DNA from: DAIPKP01 sp964539095
Lineage (GTDB): Bacteria > Synergistota > Synergistia > Synergistales > Aminiphilaceae
NCBI GenBank assembly: GCA_964539095.1
Contig: CAZIFL010000007.1
Coordinates: 1 to 64,000 of the forward strand
Reading direction: 5' to 3'
Length of the DNA stretch: 64,000 nucleotides
A program made the position numbers and the translations under genes. Under the pieces are notes generated by a model, which was given only the letters and a program-made list of their open reading frames with translations, was not told the origin of the DNA and made no database searches. Position 1 is the first letter of the stretch. Every line of letters starts with the position of its first letter. Shown here in pieces: positions 8,452 through 17,264 of this stretch.

Positions 8452-10338
8452 TCAGCGGGCTTCGAAGCAGAGCCGGGGATAGTCCAGCAGAGCGGCGATC
8501 CCCGCAATGGTGGTGCCGAAACAGAAAGCCTGCACCTGATGCTCCTTCAGGATATCCCATACGGCGTCAAAGCTTCCGTTGGAGAGAGCAGATCCTGTTA
8601 CCAAGGCAAGGGTAGATTCCCGGGCCAGCCGTTCGAGATCCCGCTCGCCGTGCCAGATCTCCACGCCGAAACGCTGAAATCCCACGTTTTTAGGGTTCAG
8701 ATCCGTCACCCGCACCCGCTCGGGGCCGAAGGCCTCCGCCACTCGCTTCACAAAGGCGGGCTGATATCCCACGATCCCCACCACCTGATCCCTGCCGAAG
8801 GTTTGCATCAGATGCTCCGCTATGGTGCGGCCACAGAGATCCGGGGAGGCGTCTTTGCAGTGGATGGTCTTCTCCGCCAGACCAAACTCCGCCGCCAGAG
8901 CATTAAGGGTGGCGATGAGAAGCCCTCGGCCTCTCTCCTCCTCCAGGGGGAGGTTCAGAACTTCCTGCAGGGTTCCTGCCCACCGAGCAGGGCAGCTCGT
9001 AAAGGCCTGCCCCCTGCCCTTTCGGAAACGCACCTCCATGAGCTTTTCTTCCCCCACGAGAAGGGGAAAATCCCTATAGGGGGAGGGATCTCCTATGGCA
9101 TCCTCCACCCCCAGGGGCTCTGCGGTAATCTTTTCGTCCCCCAACATATGCCACTCTTTTTGCTCCTCCAGCTTTTCTTTCATGCGCTCCCGGGCGAGCA
9201 GCAAGGAATCTTTCATTTCTTTTCTGGCTCCTTTCACGGAATCAAAATTTTCAGATAGATGAGGGCATCCCCCTCGGCTTCGAGACATCACCACCACTGC
9301 TTCGGGACGAATCCCCAGAAGCACCGGCATTCCCTCCTTGAGAACAAGCCTGGAACAGTGCTCTTCCGGCACATCCGCATCCACCACCGCACCCCCCACC
9401 TGCACATGAAGGGTACACCGCCCCCGTAGATAGGCTATCTCCCGAACTGTTCCCCGAAGAACTCCCCCCCGAAGTTCGGGCTCCACGGGACGATGAGAAT
9501 CAAGAAGGTGGATTTTGTGAGGAGGAAGAAAGATGCGAGCCTCTCCGGGAGGATGGAGTTGCGAGGGAAGCAGAAGCCTCTGATCCTCCCTGACAAACCA
9601 GGTTCCCCCCTCCAAATGTTCCACTCTCCCCTCCAACACGGTCCCCCACCCAAGGGCACTCCAGATCTCCGGAGAGGCGTGGCCGTTCCAAAGCCGGGAG
9701 GCCTCCAGAAAGGCCACATCCCGCCCCTCTCGAACAAAGAGCACCTGATCCGCCAATGTTCCGATATCCTCCACCGAATGGGTTACATAGAGGATAGGAA
9801 TCCCCGTCTCCCGCTGTAATCGCTTTACCTCCCGGCGCAAGCGGCTCTTCAGGGGACCGTCCAGGGCGCTGAACGGTTCATCCATAAGCAGAATAGAGGG
9901 CTCCGGAGCAAGGGCCCGGGCAAGGGCAACCCTCTGACGCTGCCCCCCCGAAAGCTGATGGGGATAGCGACACTCCAGCCCCTCAAGCTCCATCCGGGGA
10001 ATCCACCCCCAAGCCTTCTCCCGGGCCTTTCGGGAGACCACCCCGAAAAGCACATTCTCCTCCACCGTAAGATGCGGAAAGAGGGCAAGATCCTGAAAGA
10101 CCATCCCCATGTTCCGTTTCTCCGGGGGGAGATGCACCCCCCTCCCCCCAGCTAGAAGCGTTCCATCCCGACGTATAAAGCCTTCCTGAAGCTTCCGGAG
10201 CCCTGCGAGAAGCTGCAAGGTGAGGCTCTTTCCCGCTCCGCTGGGGCCGAAGAGCACCGTTACCCCCTCCCGGAGATGCAGGGAGAGATCCAGCCGAAAA
10301 TCTCCGAGGCGGTAGATAAGCCGGGCCTCAAGAGACAT
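8452..10338 (-). CDS. modC: Molybdate ABC ATPase (ModC) fused to a DUF4213/DUF364 domain
   Basis: Residues 1-~235 are an ABC ATPase: Walker A GPSGAGKS (31-38), Q-loop VFQDLALFP (80-88), signature LSGGQRQR (129-136), Walker B ILLMDEPFSALD (149-160), H-loop His187. A TOBE-like molybdate-binding domain ends near residue 355. Instead of stopping, the frame continues into ~245 residues matching the DUF4213/DUF364 family (VVGIVGYQPAFVKRVAEAFG ... VTGSALSNGSFD), a family proposed to handle metal or molybdenum cofactors; its role is not established. ModC is usually ~350-370 aa, this is 628. An internal ATG at 9216 has AAAGGAG (9228-9234) upstream, so a separate DUF364 protein could also be made. It overlaps modB by 11 nt. 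Confidence 0.85.
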   Translation of the reverse strand: MSLEARLIYRLGDFRLDLSLHLREGVTVLFGPSGAGKSLTLQLLAGLRKLQEGFIRRDGTLLAGGRGVHLPPEKRNMGMVFQDLALFPHLTVEENVLFGVVSRKAREKAWGWIPRMELEGLECRYPHQLSGGQRQRVALARALAPEPSILLMDEPFSALDGPLKSRLRREVKRLQRETGIPILYVTHSVEDIGTLADQVLFVREGRDVAFLEASRLWNGHASPEIWSALGWGTVLEGRVEHLEGGTWFVREDQRLLLPSQLHPPGEARIFLPPHKIHLLDSHRPVEPELRGGVLRGTVREIAYLRGRCTLHVQVGGAVVDADVPEEHCSRLVLKEGMPVLLGIRPEAVVVMSRSRGGCPHLSENFDSVKGARKEMKDSLLLARERMKEKLEEQKEWHMLGDEKITAEPLGVEDAIGDPSPYRDFPLLVGEEKLMEVRFRKGRGQAFTSCPARWAGTLQEVLNLPLEEERGRGLLIATLNALAAEFGLAEKTIHCKDASPDLCGRTIAEHLMQTFGRDQVVGIVGYQPAFVKRVAEAFGPERVRVTDLNPKNVGFQRFGVEIWHGERDLERLARESTLALVTGSALSNGSFDAVWDILKEHQVQAFCFGTTIAGIAALLDYPRLCFEAR

Positions 10339-10969
10339 ACGAACCTCCCCGGCGTAGCCCTCGCACGAAGAAGAGGCTTGCTATACCGAACAACGTCAGA
10401 AGTAACGCCGCCGCATGGGCCCCTCCGAGATTAAGAGCCTCCACCTCACCGTAAATATAGAGGGGAAGGGTCTGGGTCTTTCCGGGAATATTCCCCGCCA
10501 CCATGAGAGTGGTACCGAAATCTCCCAGACAGCGCACCCCCGCCAGAGCGAGCCCCGCCGCAAGCTGACGCCACACCAGGGGGAAGGTAACCCTGCAGAA
10601 AACTCTCCAGGGAGCATGCCCCAGCATCCGGGCCGCCTGTTCTAGAGAGGGAGGCACCCCTTCAAAGGCGCTCAAAGCGGCCTGCATCATAAGAGGAAAG
10701 GCGGGGATCAGGGGAGCTAACGCCGCTCCGGGAAAGGAGAAGAGAATCCCCAGCCTCTGGAACCAGGCCACCTTTTCTGCCATGAGAAGGATGTAAAGCC
10801 CCACCACCGAGGGAGGGAGTGCCACCGGAAGCAGAAGGAGAAGAATCACCAGCTCCCGCCCCCGAAAGGAGTGCCTCCCCAGAAACCACCCCGCTCCGGT
10901 ACCAAGAAGGAAGAGAAGAGGCAGATCGATTGCCAGCACCTTGAGGCTTACCCAAGCAGCCTGACCCAT
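10328..10969 (-). CDS. modB: Molybdate ABC transporter permease
   Basis: 213 aa with five to six membrane helices. The EAA loop EQAARMLGHAPWRVFCRVTFPLV, which contacts the ATPase, is at about residues 133-155. LPVALPPSVVGLY and GDFGTTLMVAGNIPGKTQTLP are typical ModB segments. The start ATG overlaps the modA stop (ATGA) and the end overlaps modC, so the three are translationally coupled. Confidence 0.9.
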   Translation of the reverse strand: MGQAAWVSLKVLAIDLPLLFLLGTGAGWFLGRHSFRGRELVILLLLLPVALPPSVVGLYILLMAEKVAWFQRLGILFSFPGAALAPLIPAFPLMMQAALSAFEGVPPSLEQAARMLGHAPWRVFCRVTFPLVWRQLAAGLALAGVRCLGDFGTTLMVAGNIPGKTQTLPLYIYGEVEALNLGGAHAAALLLTLFGIASLFFVRGLRRGGSYVS

Positions 10970-11712
10970 CAGCGAAGAATTGGTTCAAAATGCCACTTTA
11001 TCCAGAGAGAAGAAGCTGCCTCAGAACGAACATAGTTCCAGAAGTTCCGGGCATTCTCTCCGGCCCCCGCAAAGAGCCCTCCCACCTGATCCTCTGTAAC
11101 GTCCGCAAAGGAGACCACGCTCCCCCCTCGTTCTCGCTGCATAGTCAAGGCAGACATGAGGGGTACAAAGGCAGAGACAGCCCCGCCACTCCGCACTGCG
11201 AGAACTGCCTCGGGAGCGCTTTTTACGAAGATGAACTTATCCCTGGCCTCCAGATCTTCCCAGAGCCCTTTCTCCTGAAGCATGCGTTTTGCAAGCATGC
11301 CATAGGCGGCAGTCTCCGGAGTGGGGCAAGCCATTGTATGCTGCATCACCTCTTCCAAAGTAGTCAGTCCCTCGTTTCTGCTCCAGAGGGCCAGAGAGTG
11401 GATCGCAAAGGCATACACGTCCTCCACGAGCCCCCTCTCCACCATCCACTCGGGCCAGCGGGCCTCGGAAAAGAGAAACATATCAAAGGGAGCCCCCGCC
11501 GCGGCCTGCCGAGCCAAGGCTCCACAGGGGCCGAGCACCATCTCCAAAGGGGGATTCCCCTCCTCCACATACTGCTGATGAATCTCCTTCACGCAGGGAG
11601 CAATGCCCGCCGCTACTGCAAGGACATCTCCCCAGGCGGGAAAAGAGATCAAACAGCCCAGAGCGCAGCAAAATCCCAGAAAGCTTTTACGGGTTCCCGA
11701 CTTCTTCAACAT
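10969..11712 (-). CDS. modA: Molybdate-binding periplasmic protein
   Basis: 247 aa from ATG 11712 with GGAGGTG at 5-6 nt. The frame is open to 11940 but that part has no ribosome site and lies over the intergenic region. A signal peptide ending AWG|DV is followed by LAVAAGIAPCVKEI, GPCGALARQAAAGAPFDMFLFSE and ACPTPETAAYG, the oxyanion-binding blocks of ModA-type proteins. It delivers molybdate (perhaps tungstate) to ModB. First gene of a three-gene operon. Confidence 0.85.
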   Translation of the reverse strand: MLKKSGTRKSFLGFCCALGCLISFPAWGDVLAVAAGIAPCVKEIHQQYVEEGNPPLEMVLGPCGALARQAAAGAPFDMFLFSEARWPEWMVERGLVEDVYAFAIHSLALWSRNEGLTTLEEVMQHTMACPTPETAAYGMLAKRMLQEKGLWEDLEARDKFIFVKSAPEAVLAVRSGGAVSAFVPLMSALTMQRERGGSVVSFADVTEDQVGGLFAGAGENARNFWNYVRSEAASSLWIKWHFEPILR

Positions 11713-11734
11713 GACACACCTCCGTAGTTTATAC

Positions 11735-11762
11735 TGCATAAAAATACATCCTGTTGCATAAA
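11735..11762 (-). promoter_or_regulatory. TGCATAAA direct repeats upstream of modA
   Basis: TGCATAAA occurs at 11735-11742 and 11755-11762, exactly 20 bp apart (two helical turns). TATAAA (minus strand) next to the proximal copy could be the modA -10. A regulator binding site is inferred; it does not match the E. coli ModE box. Confidence 0.35.
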
Positions 11763-11966
11763 GTATACCCCTGATCTTTGGAATAAACAATCTCCAACCT
11801 ATCTTCCCGGAGGCGTGTACGTTTAGAGCAAGATTCAGATATGCGCCTGCCGCGGATATTTTTGTGATAGAATCTTCTAGGATGTTCCGGGATGTTGCAG
11901 AAGACGTGCCAAAGCGTCTTGATGCACCGGGAAAGCACATATCCTTTTGAAATGAGGTATCGACTC

Positions 11967-13367
11967 ATGGCGTGGGAAAAACGTATTGCACGATATTTGG
12001 CTCTGTTCATTGTTCCGTTTTTTCTCCTTTCTCTTTCCGGATGCTCCTCAAACAACGTTACGGACCCTTCCGTAATCAAGGCCACCGCAAAAGAAGCATA
12101 TATCTTCGCCTATTCCATGCTGGAGAACTATAAAACCATGCAGGCCCAGGCCATTTTACCGGGGAAATTTAATAGTTTTACCCACTCAACCCATCTTCAG
12201 GGGCCTGAGTACAGAGACATCGTGCGACCCAACAACGACACCCTTTATTCCGTCCTCTGGATGGATCTCCGGGCAGAACCGCTGGTGGTTCAGATACCCT
12301 CGGTTAGCGACCGCTACTATTCCTTTCAGATGGTGGATATGTATACCTACAACTTCGCCTATGCGGGCACGAGAACTACAGGCACCGGAGCCAGAACCTT
12401 TCTGGTGGCGGGGCCACACTGGAAGGGAACTCCCCCCGAAACCGTGGACGATCTTTTTGTTTCCGAGGGAAATTTTGTTCTATGCCTGGGACGAACTGCA
12501 GTTAATCCCGACATCCCCGGAGATCTTGAAGAGGTACTGGATATCCAGCAGCAGTACCGTGTTCAACCCCTGAGCGCATATCTCGGGCAGGCAGCCCCCA
12601 CACCGTCCCCCATGGACATCTTCCCCCTCTACGAAAAAGCCAAAGCGGAATCGGTGGAATTCATAGGCCTTTTCAACTTTCTTCTCGGGCAGCTTGTCAT
12701 AGATCCCTCAGAGAGCGGCATGATCAACCGTTTCGGGCTCATCGGCATAGGCCCGAACTATCCTTTCGATGCATCGAGACTTGACGATTCGACCAAAAAC
12801 GCCATCGAAGAGGGAGTCGCCGAAGCCCTTCAGGAGATTACCCATTCCGGGGCGCTGTTGGGAGAAGAAAAAAACGCATGGACCCTCACGAAAAGAATCT
12901 TCGGAAACCGGGAACAGATGCAGGGAGAGTACCTTGTCCGGGCAGGAGCCGCAGCCATGGGAATCTACGGCAACGATCTGGAAGAGGCCTACTATCCCAG
13001 CACACAGAAGGATATGGAAGGACTCCCCCTGGACGCTTCCAATGGAAAAAGCTATCTTCTCGCCTTCTCTCGGGAAGACCTTCCCCGGGTACAAGAAGGC
13101 GGTTTCTGGTCCATCACCATGTACAACCTCCCGGAGCAGCTCATGGTGGAAAATTCCATCAACCGCTATTCCCTGGGAGACAGAACAAACCTGACGTACC
13201 AGGCTGACGGATCTCTGGAGATCATCATCCAGGCAACGTCTCCGGATCAAGGGAACTGGCTTCCCGCACCGGAAGGCCCCTTCTCCCTTACCATGCGGAT
13301 GTACCTCCCCGAAGAAGAGGCCCTTGATCCTCTCTACGCTCCCCCGGCTCTCAGGAACAACGATTAA
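11967..13367 (+). CDS. DUF1254/DUF1214 lipoprotein
   Basis: 466 aa. Start ATG 11967 has TGAGGT about 8 nt upstream; in-frame ATGs at 11892 and 11952 are less well placed. A lipobox LSLSGC follows a hydrophobic helix, so it is a lipoprotein. VRPNNDTLYSVLWMDLRAEPLVVQIP and YYSFQMVDMYTYNFAYAGTR are the DUF1254 signature. The C-terminal half (FWSITMYN, NRYSLGDRTNL, GNWLPAP.GPFSLTMRMY) is DUF1214. Function is unknown; homologues are cell-envelope proteins. It stands alone, with a terminator at 13384. Confidence 0.8.
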   Translation: MAWEKRIARYLALFIVPFFLLSLSGCSSNNVTDPSVIKATAKEAYIFAYSMLENYKTMQAQAILPGKFNSFTHSTHLQGPEYRDIVRPNNDTLYSVLWMDLRAEPLVVQIPSVSDRYYSFQMVDMYTYNFAYAGTRTTGTGARTFLVAGPHWKGTPPETVDDLFVSEGNFVLCLGRTAVNPDIPGDLEEVLDIQQQYRVQPLSAYLGQAAPTPSPMDIFPLYEKAKAESVEFIGLFNFLLGQLVIDPSESGMINRFGLIGIGPNYPFDASRLDDSTKNAIEEGVAEALQEITHSGALLGEEKNAWTLTKRIFGNREQMQGEYLVRAGAAAMGIYGNDLEEAYYPSTQKDMEGLPLDASNGKSYLLAFSREDLPRVQEGGFWSITMYNLPEQLMVENSINRYSLGDRTNLTYQADGSLEIIIQATSPDQGNWLPAPEGPFSLTMRMYLPEEEALDPLYAPPALRNND

Positions 13368-13383
13368 AGTTTCGACGATTTAC

Positions 13384-13426
13384 AAACAGGGCAGCTCCCG
13401 ATCTTCGCGGGGGCTGCCCTGTTTTT
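13384..13426 (+). terminator. Rho-independent terminator
   Basis: 17-bp stem (one G-U), arms 13384-13400 and 13408-13424, with T-run 13422-13426. Confidence 0.85.
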
Positions 13427-13484
13427 CAGCTCTACTGCACCACATCAAGCACAAATAATCTCTTTCCCGAGCAACCCTCCCCCA

Positions 13485-13547
13485 TTGACAAAGCCCGAAG
13501 AAAATTTATACTATAGACAAAAGACGATCTTCGGGACATGCCGTCCC
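13485..13547 (+). promoter_or_regulatory. promoter and possible operator of the iclR gene
   Basis: TTGACA (13485-13490), 16 nt, TATACT (13507-13512). Downstream GGGAC-ATGCC-GTCCC (13533-13547) is a perfect inverted repeat sitting where an autorepressor could bind. Confidence 0.6.
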
Positions 13548-13572
13548 ATTTACGGGGACAGGGGGATCTTTT

Positions 13573-14388
13573 ATGCTCTATGCGCAACACAACACTGCCG
13601 AAAAAACCATGCTCCTCATGGAGCTTCTCGCCATATCCGAGGAGCCCCTTTCCCTGCGTGAGATGGCAACCCAGACGGGGATACCCCGAAGCACAGTGCA
13701 CCGGATCATGCAGTCTCTGGAGAGCTTCGGATGGGTGGAAAAGGAATCTTCCCAGGGGTGCTACCGTCCGGGGATGAGTTTTTTCTTCCTCGCCGGGCAG
13801 GGGAATCCCTTCGAGAGCCTTCTTGCCCTGGGGCTTCCGGTGATGAAGCAGCTTGTGGAGGAGACGGGGCAAACCGCCCTGATCAGCGTTCTTCAGGGGT
13901 ATCAGGGGCGTTGCGTGGCCTCGGTCCCCTCTCCCCGGGCGGTGCAGTTTGTGGCCAAAAAGGGGATGGTTTTCCCTCTCAACGGAGGAGCTACGGGGAA
14001 AATCCTGCTTGCCTACGCCCCCGACGCGTTGCGGCATCTGGTCCTTTTTGAACATCCTCTGGAAAAATACACCGAAAAAACCCTCACAGATCCTCAAAAG
14101 CTTCAAGAGGAGCTTGAAACGATCCGCCTTAAGAGCTACGCCTTCAGCACCGAAGAGTTCATGCCCCGTACCGCCGCCCTGAGCGTCCCCCTCTTCGATG
14201 AAGAGCACCGTTTTCTCGGGCAGCTCGGCATTTCAGGGCATATGGAAGATTTTCGGGAATACGAAAAGGAATTTCTCCTCAAAGTGCTCCGGGCCAGCAC
14301 AGAGATATCCACTGCTTTGGAGCGAAGCCGAAAAGTACGGCCAAGCCAGAAAAGAGAACGCATACATGGAATTTCCCAAACACTATAG
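13573..14388 (+). CDS. IclR-family transcriptional regulator
   Basis: 271 aa. Residues ~10-62 are the winged helix (LREMATQTGIPRSTVHRIMQSL). The rest is the IclR effector domain (ISVLQGYQGRCVASV ... FPLNGGATGKILLAY ... AALSVPLFDEE). The start ATG has GGGGGA with 6-nt spacing. The gene ends 14 nt before hutU, so it probably belongs to the hutU transcript and controls it; the inducer could be urocanate or another pathway acid, which is inference. Confidence 0.85.
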   Translation: MLYAQHNTAEKTMLLMELLAISEEPLSLREMATQTGIPRSTVHRIMQSLESFGWVEKESSQGCYRPGMSFFFLAGQGNPFESLLALGLPVMKQLVEETGQTALISVLQGYQGRCVASVPSPRAVQFVAKKGMVFPLNGGATGKILLAYAPDALRHLVLFEHPLEKYTEKTLTDPQKLQEELETIRLKSYAFSTEEFMPRTAALSVPLFDEEHRFLGQLGISGHMEDFREYEKEFLLKVLRASTEISTALERSRKVRPSQKRERIHGISQTL

Positions 14389-14402
14389 GGAGGTTGGTAC
14401 AT

Positions 14403-16436
14403 ATGTCTGATAACAGATCCATCGCAGCAGCCATGACCATCAAGCTGGAGGGGCCCCTGCCGGAGCCCTGCGTTTTCGAACCCGGTATCCGACGGGCCCC
14501 GGATCGGGGACACACCCTCTCCCAGGCAGAGACGGAGCTGGCGCTGAAAAACGCCCTTAGGTACATCCCCGAAGAGTATCACCAGGAGATGGCAAAGGAG
14601 TTCATGGAAGAACTCATCACCCGGGGGCGCATCTACGGCTACCGCTTCCGCCCCAAGGAGCGTATTCACGGCAAAGCCATTTACGAATACAAGGGAAAGT
14701 GCGTGGAGGGAAAGGCCTTTCAGGTGATGATCGACAACAATCTCGATTTCGATATCGCCCTCTACCCCTACGAACTCGTCACCTACGGAGAGACCGGCCA
14801 GGTCTGCCAGAACTGGATGCAGTACCAGCTCCTGAAGCGCTATCTGGAGGAGCTGGACGATCAGCATACTCTGGTGGTGGAGTCCGGCCATCCCACGGGA
14901 CTTTTCGCCTCTCACAAAACCGCCCCCCGGGTGATCCTCACCAACGGGCTTTTCATCGGCATGTTCGACGATCCCGAAAACTGGCACCGGGCCATGCAGC
15001 TCGGGGTAAGCAACTACGGCCAGATGACCGCGGGAGGGTGGATGTACATCGGCCCCCAGGGGATCGTACACGGCACCTTCAACACGGTGCTCAACGCGGG
15101 ACGGCAGCATAACCTCACCGCCGAGGACGGCAGCCTTCGGGGGGTGCTCTTCGTCTCCTCCGGTTTGGGAGGGATGAGCGGCGCCCAGGCCAAGGCGGTG
15201 GAGATCGCCGGAGGAGTAGGGATCGTGGCAGAGGTGGATGCCTCCCGGATCAAGACTCGGCATGACCAGGGATGGGTGAGCCTGGTGGCGGAGAGCCCGA
15301 AAGAAGCCTTTGCCCTGGCCTCGGAATATATCGAAAAGAAAGAACCCACCTCCATCGCCTTCCACGGCAACATCGTAGATCTTCTGGAGTATGCGGTGAC
15401 AGCAAACGTCTCCATCCCCCTTCTTTCGGATCAAACCTCCTGCCACGCCCCCTACGACGGAGGATACTGCCCCGCAGGGATCTCCTTCGAGGAGCGCACC
15501 CGGCTTTTGGGAGAGGATCCCCAGGCCTTCCGCAAGCTGGTGGACGAAACCCTTCGCCGGCACTATGAGGCGGTGAAGACCCTCACCTCCCGAGGAACCT
15601 ACTTCTTCGATTACGGCAACGCCTTCATGCGGGCGGTCTTCGATGCGGGGATAAAGGAGATCGCCAAAAACGGCGAGAACACCTACGATGGCTTCATCTG
15701 GCCCTCCTACGTGGAGGACATCATGGGGCCGGTACTCTTCGACTACGGCTACGGTCCCTTCCGCTGGGTATGTTTAAGCGGGGATCCCGAAGATCTTCGC
15801 AAGACCGACCAGGCTGCCATGGAGTGCATTGATCCGGAACGCCGCCCCCAAGATCGGGATAACTGGGTATGGATTCGGGATGCCGCCAAGAATCGGCTGG
15901 TGGTGGGAACTCAAGCCCGGATTCTCTACCAGGATGCGGAGGGGCGCCGGGATATCGCCCTGCGCTTCAACGACATGGTGCGTAAGGGAGAGATCGGCCC
16001 CATTATGATCGGTCGGGATCATCACGACGTCTCCGGCACGGATTCCCCCTACCGGGAGACCTCCAACATCAAAGACGGTAGCAACATCACCGCAGACATG
16101 GCCATCCACTGCTACGCCGGAAACGCCGCCCGGGGGATGAGCCTCTGCGCCCTGCATAACGGGGGCGGGGTGGGGATCGGAAAATCCATCAACGGCGGTT
16201 TCGGCCTGGTGCTGGACGGCACCGATGAAAAGGACGAGATCGTAAAATCCGCCATGATGTGGGATGTCATGGGAGGGGTGGCACGAAGAGCCTGGAGCCG
16301 CTGCCCCAACTCCATCACCACTGCCATGGAGCATAACAAAAAATACAGCAACCACATCACCCTCCCCTTCATCCCCGAGGAATCTCTGGTAAAACAGGTT
16401 GTGGCGGAGGGATTGGCGAAAAAGAACCAGAAATAA
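14403..16436 (+). CDS. hutU: Urocanate hydratase
   Basis: Adds water to urocanate to form 4-imidazolone-5-propionate, the second step of histidine breakdown, using tightly bound NAD. 677 aa, the longer form of the family. ATG 14403 has GGGAGG at 9 nt; a TTG three codons upstream lies inside the ribosome site. Motifs: SGHPTGLF, SSGLGGMSGAQAKA (Rossmann loop), SDQTSCHAPYDGGY carrying the catalytic-region Cys, and MIGRDHHDVSGTDSPYRET. fchA and fhs follow. hutH, hutI and a formiminotransferase are not in the window. Confidence 0.93.
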   Translation: MSDNRSIAAAMTIKLEGPLPEPCVFEPGIRRAPDRGHTLSQAETELALKNALRYIPEEYHQEMAKEFMEELITRGRIYGYRFRPKERIHGKAIYEYKGKCVEGKAFQVMIDNNLDFDIALYPYELVTYGETGQVCQNWMQYQLLKRYLEELDDQHTLVVESGHPTGLFASHKTAPRVILTNGLFIGMFDDPENWHRAMQLGVSNYGQMTAGGWMYIGPQGIVHGTFNTVLNAGRQHNLTAEDGSLRGVLFVSSGLGGMSGAQAKAVEIAGGVGIVAEVDASRIKTRHDQGWVSLVAESPKEAFALASEYIEKKEPTSIAFHGNIVDLLEYAVTANVSIPLLSDQTSCHAPYDGGYCPAGISFEERTRLLGEDPQAFRKLVDETLRRHYEAVKTLTSRGTYFFDYGNAFMRAVFDAGIKEIAKNGENTYDGFIWPSYVEDIMGPVLFDYGYGPFRWVCLSGDPEDLRKTDQAAMECIDPERRPQDRDNWVWIRDAAKNRLVVGTQARILYQDAEGRRDIALRFNDMVRKGEIGPIMIGRDHHDVSGTDSPYRETSNIKDGSNITADMAIHCYAGNAARGMSLCALHNGGGVGIGKSINGGFGLVLDGTDEKDEIVKSAMMWDVMGGVARRAWSRCPNSITTAMEHNKKYSNHITLPFIPEESLVKQVVAEGLAKKNQK

Positions 16437-16512
16437 CGAGAAACAACTAGAAATAAATGGAGCTATGGGGGATACTCTTTTGCAAGAACCCCTAAAGAGG
16501 AGGAGATTACAT

Positions 16513-17139
16513 ATGGAACTCACCACATTGAAAGTACAGGATTTTGTAAACGAACTGGCCTCGGACTCCCCCGCCCCCGGCGGGGGGAGCGTAGCGGCCC
16601 TTTGCGGTGCCCTGGGGGGTGCTCTGGCGGCCATGGTAGCCAATCTCACGGTGGGCAAAGACAAGTACCGGGAGAGCTGGGAAGCCATGGAGAAGGTACA
16701 GCGCAAGGCTCCGGAGCTGTACAAAGAATTCCTCGGGCTTATTCAGGAGGATACCAGGGCCTTCAACACCTACATGAGCGCCCTGAAAATGCCCAAGGAG
16801 ACCGAAGAAGAGAAATCCGCCCGGCGGGAGCAGATGCAGCTGGGGCTTAAGGAGGCGGCGGCGGTCCCTCTTCGCACCCTCCGGGCCTGTAAGGCTCTTG
16901 GAGATCTCGCTCTCCCGGTGGTGGAAAAGGGAAACCCCAACGCCATTACCGACGGAGGCACCGCGGGGCTTCTCGCCCTGGCGGCGGGAAAGGCTGCGGC
17001 CTATAATATCCGGATCAACCTCGGAGGTATCAAAGACGAGGATTTTGTGGCAGAGACAATAAAAGAAGTGCAGGAGCTGCTCACCGCCATCGAAGCCCGG
17101 ACAAAGGAGATTGAAAGCCTGGTAGAAAAAGCCTTTTAG
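16513..17139 (+). CDS. fchA: Formimino-THF cyclodeaminase / methenyl-THF cyclohydrolase family protein
   Basis: 208 aa, all-helical FTCD_C family. The N-terminus FVNELASDSPAPGGGSVAALCGALGGALAAMVANLTVGK is the family hallmark, read here in pieces: DSPAPGGGSVAA, then the Gly/Ala helix. ATG 16513 has AGGAGG 7-9 nt upstream; earlier in-frame ATGs overlap hutU. It should convert formimino-THF to methenyl-THF plus ammonia, and/or methenyl- to formyl-THF. It links the formimino group of histidine to Fhs. Confidence 0.88.
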   Translation: MELTTLKVQDFVNELASDSPAPGGGSVAALCGALGGALAAMVANLTVGKDKYRESWEAMEKVQRKAPELYKEFLGLIQEDTRAFNTYMSALKMPKETEEEKSARREQMQLGLKEAAAVPLRTLRACKALGDLALPVVEKGNPNAITDGGTAGLLALAAGKAAAYNIRINLGGIKDEDFVAETIKEVQELLTAIEARTKEIESLVEKAF

Positions 17140-17264
17140 GCTGAGCGGGTTGACATTATCACCGATATAAGGAAAAATGTTTGTGATTTCTCCATACTGC
17201 GTTACAAGCAAACCCCCTCGACTCATGAGGAGGCAAGAAGAAGAGACAAGGAGGCCTTTTATTC

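Noticed and set aside
17150..17171. promoter TTGACA ... TATAAG before fhs
   Set aside because: Spacing is only 10 nt and no other -10 is suitably placed; fhs is more likely cotranscribed with fchA.
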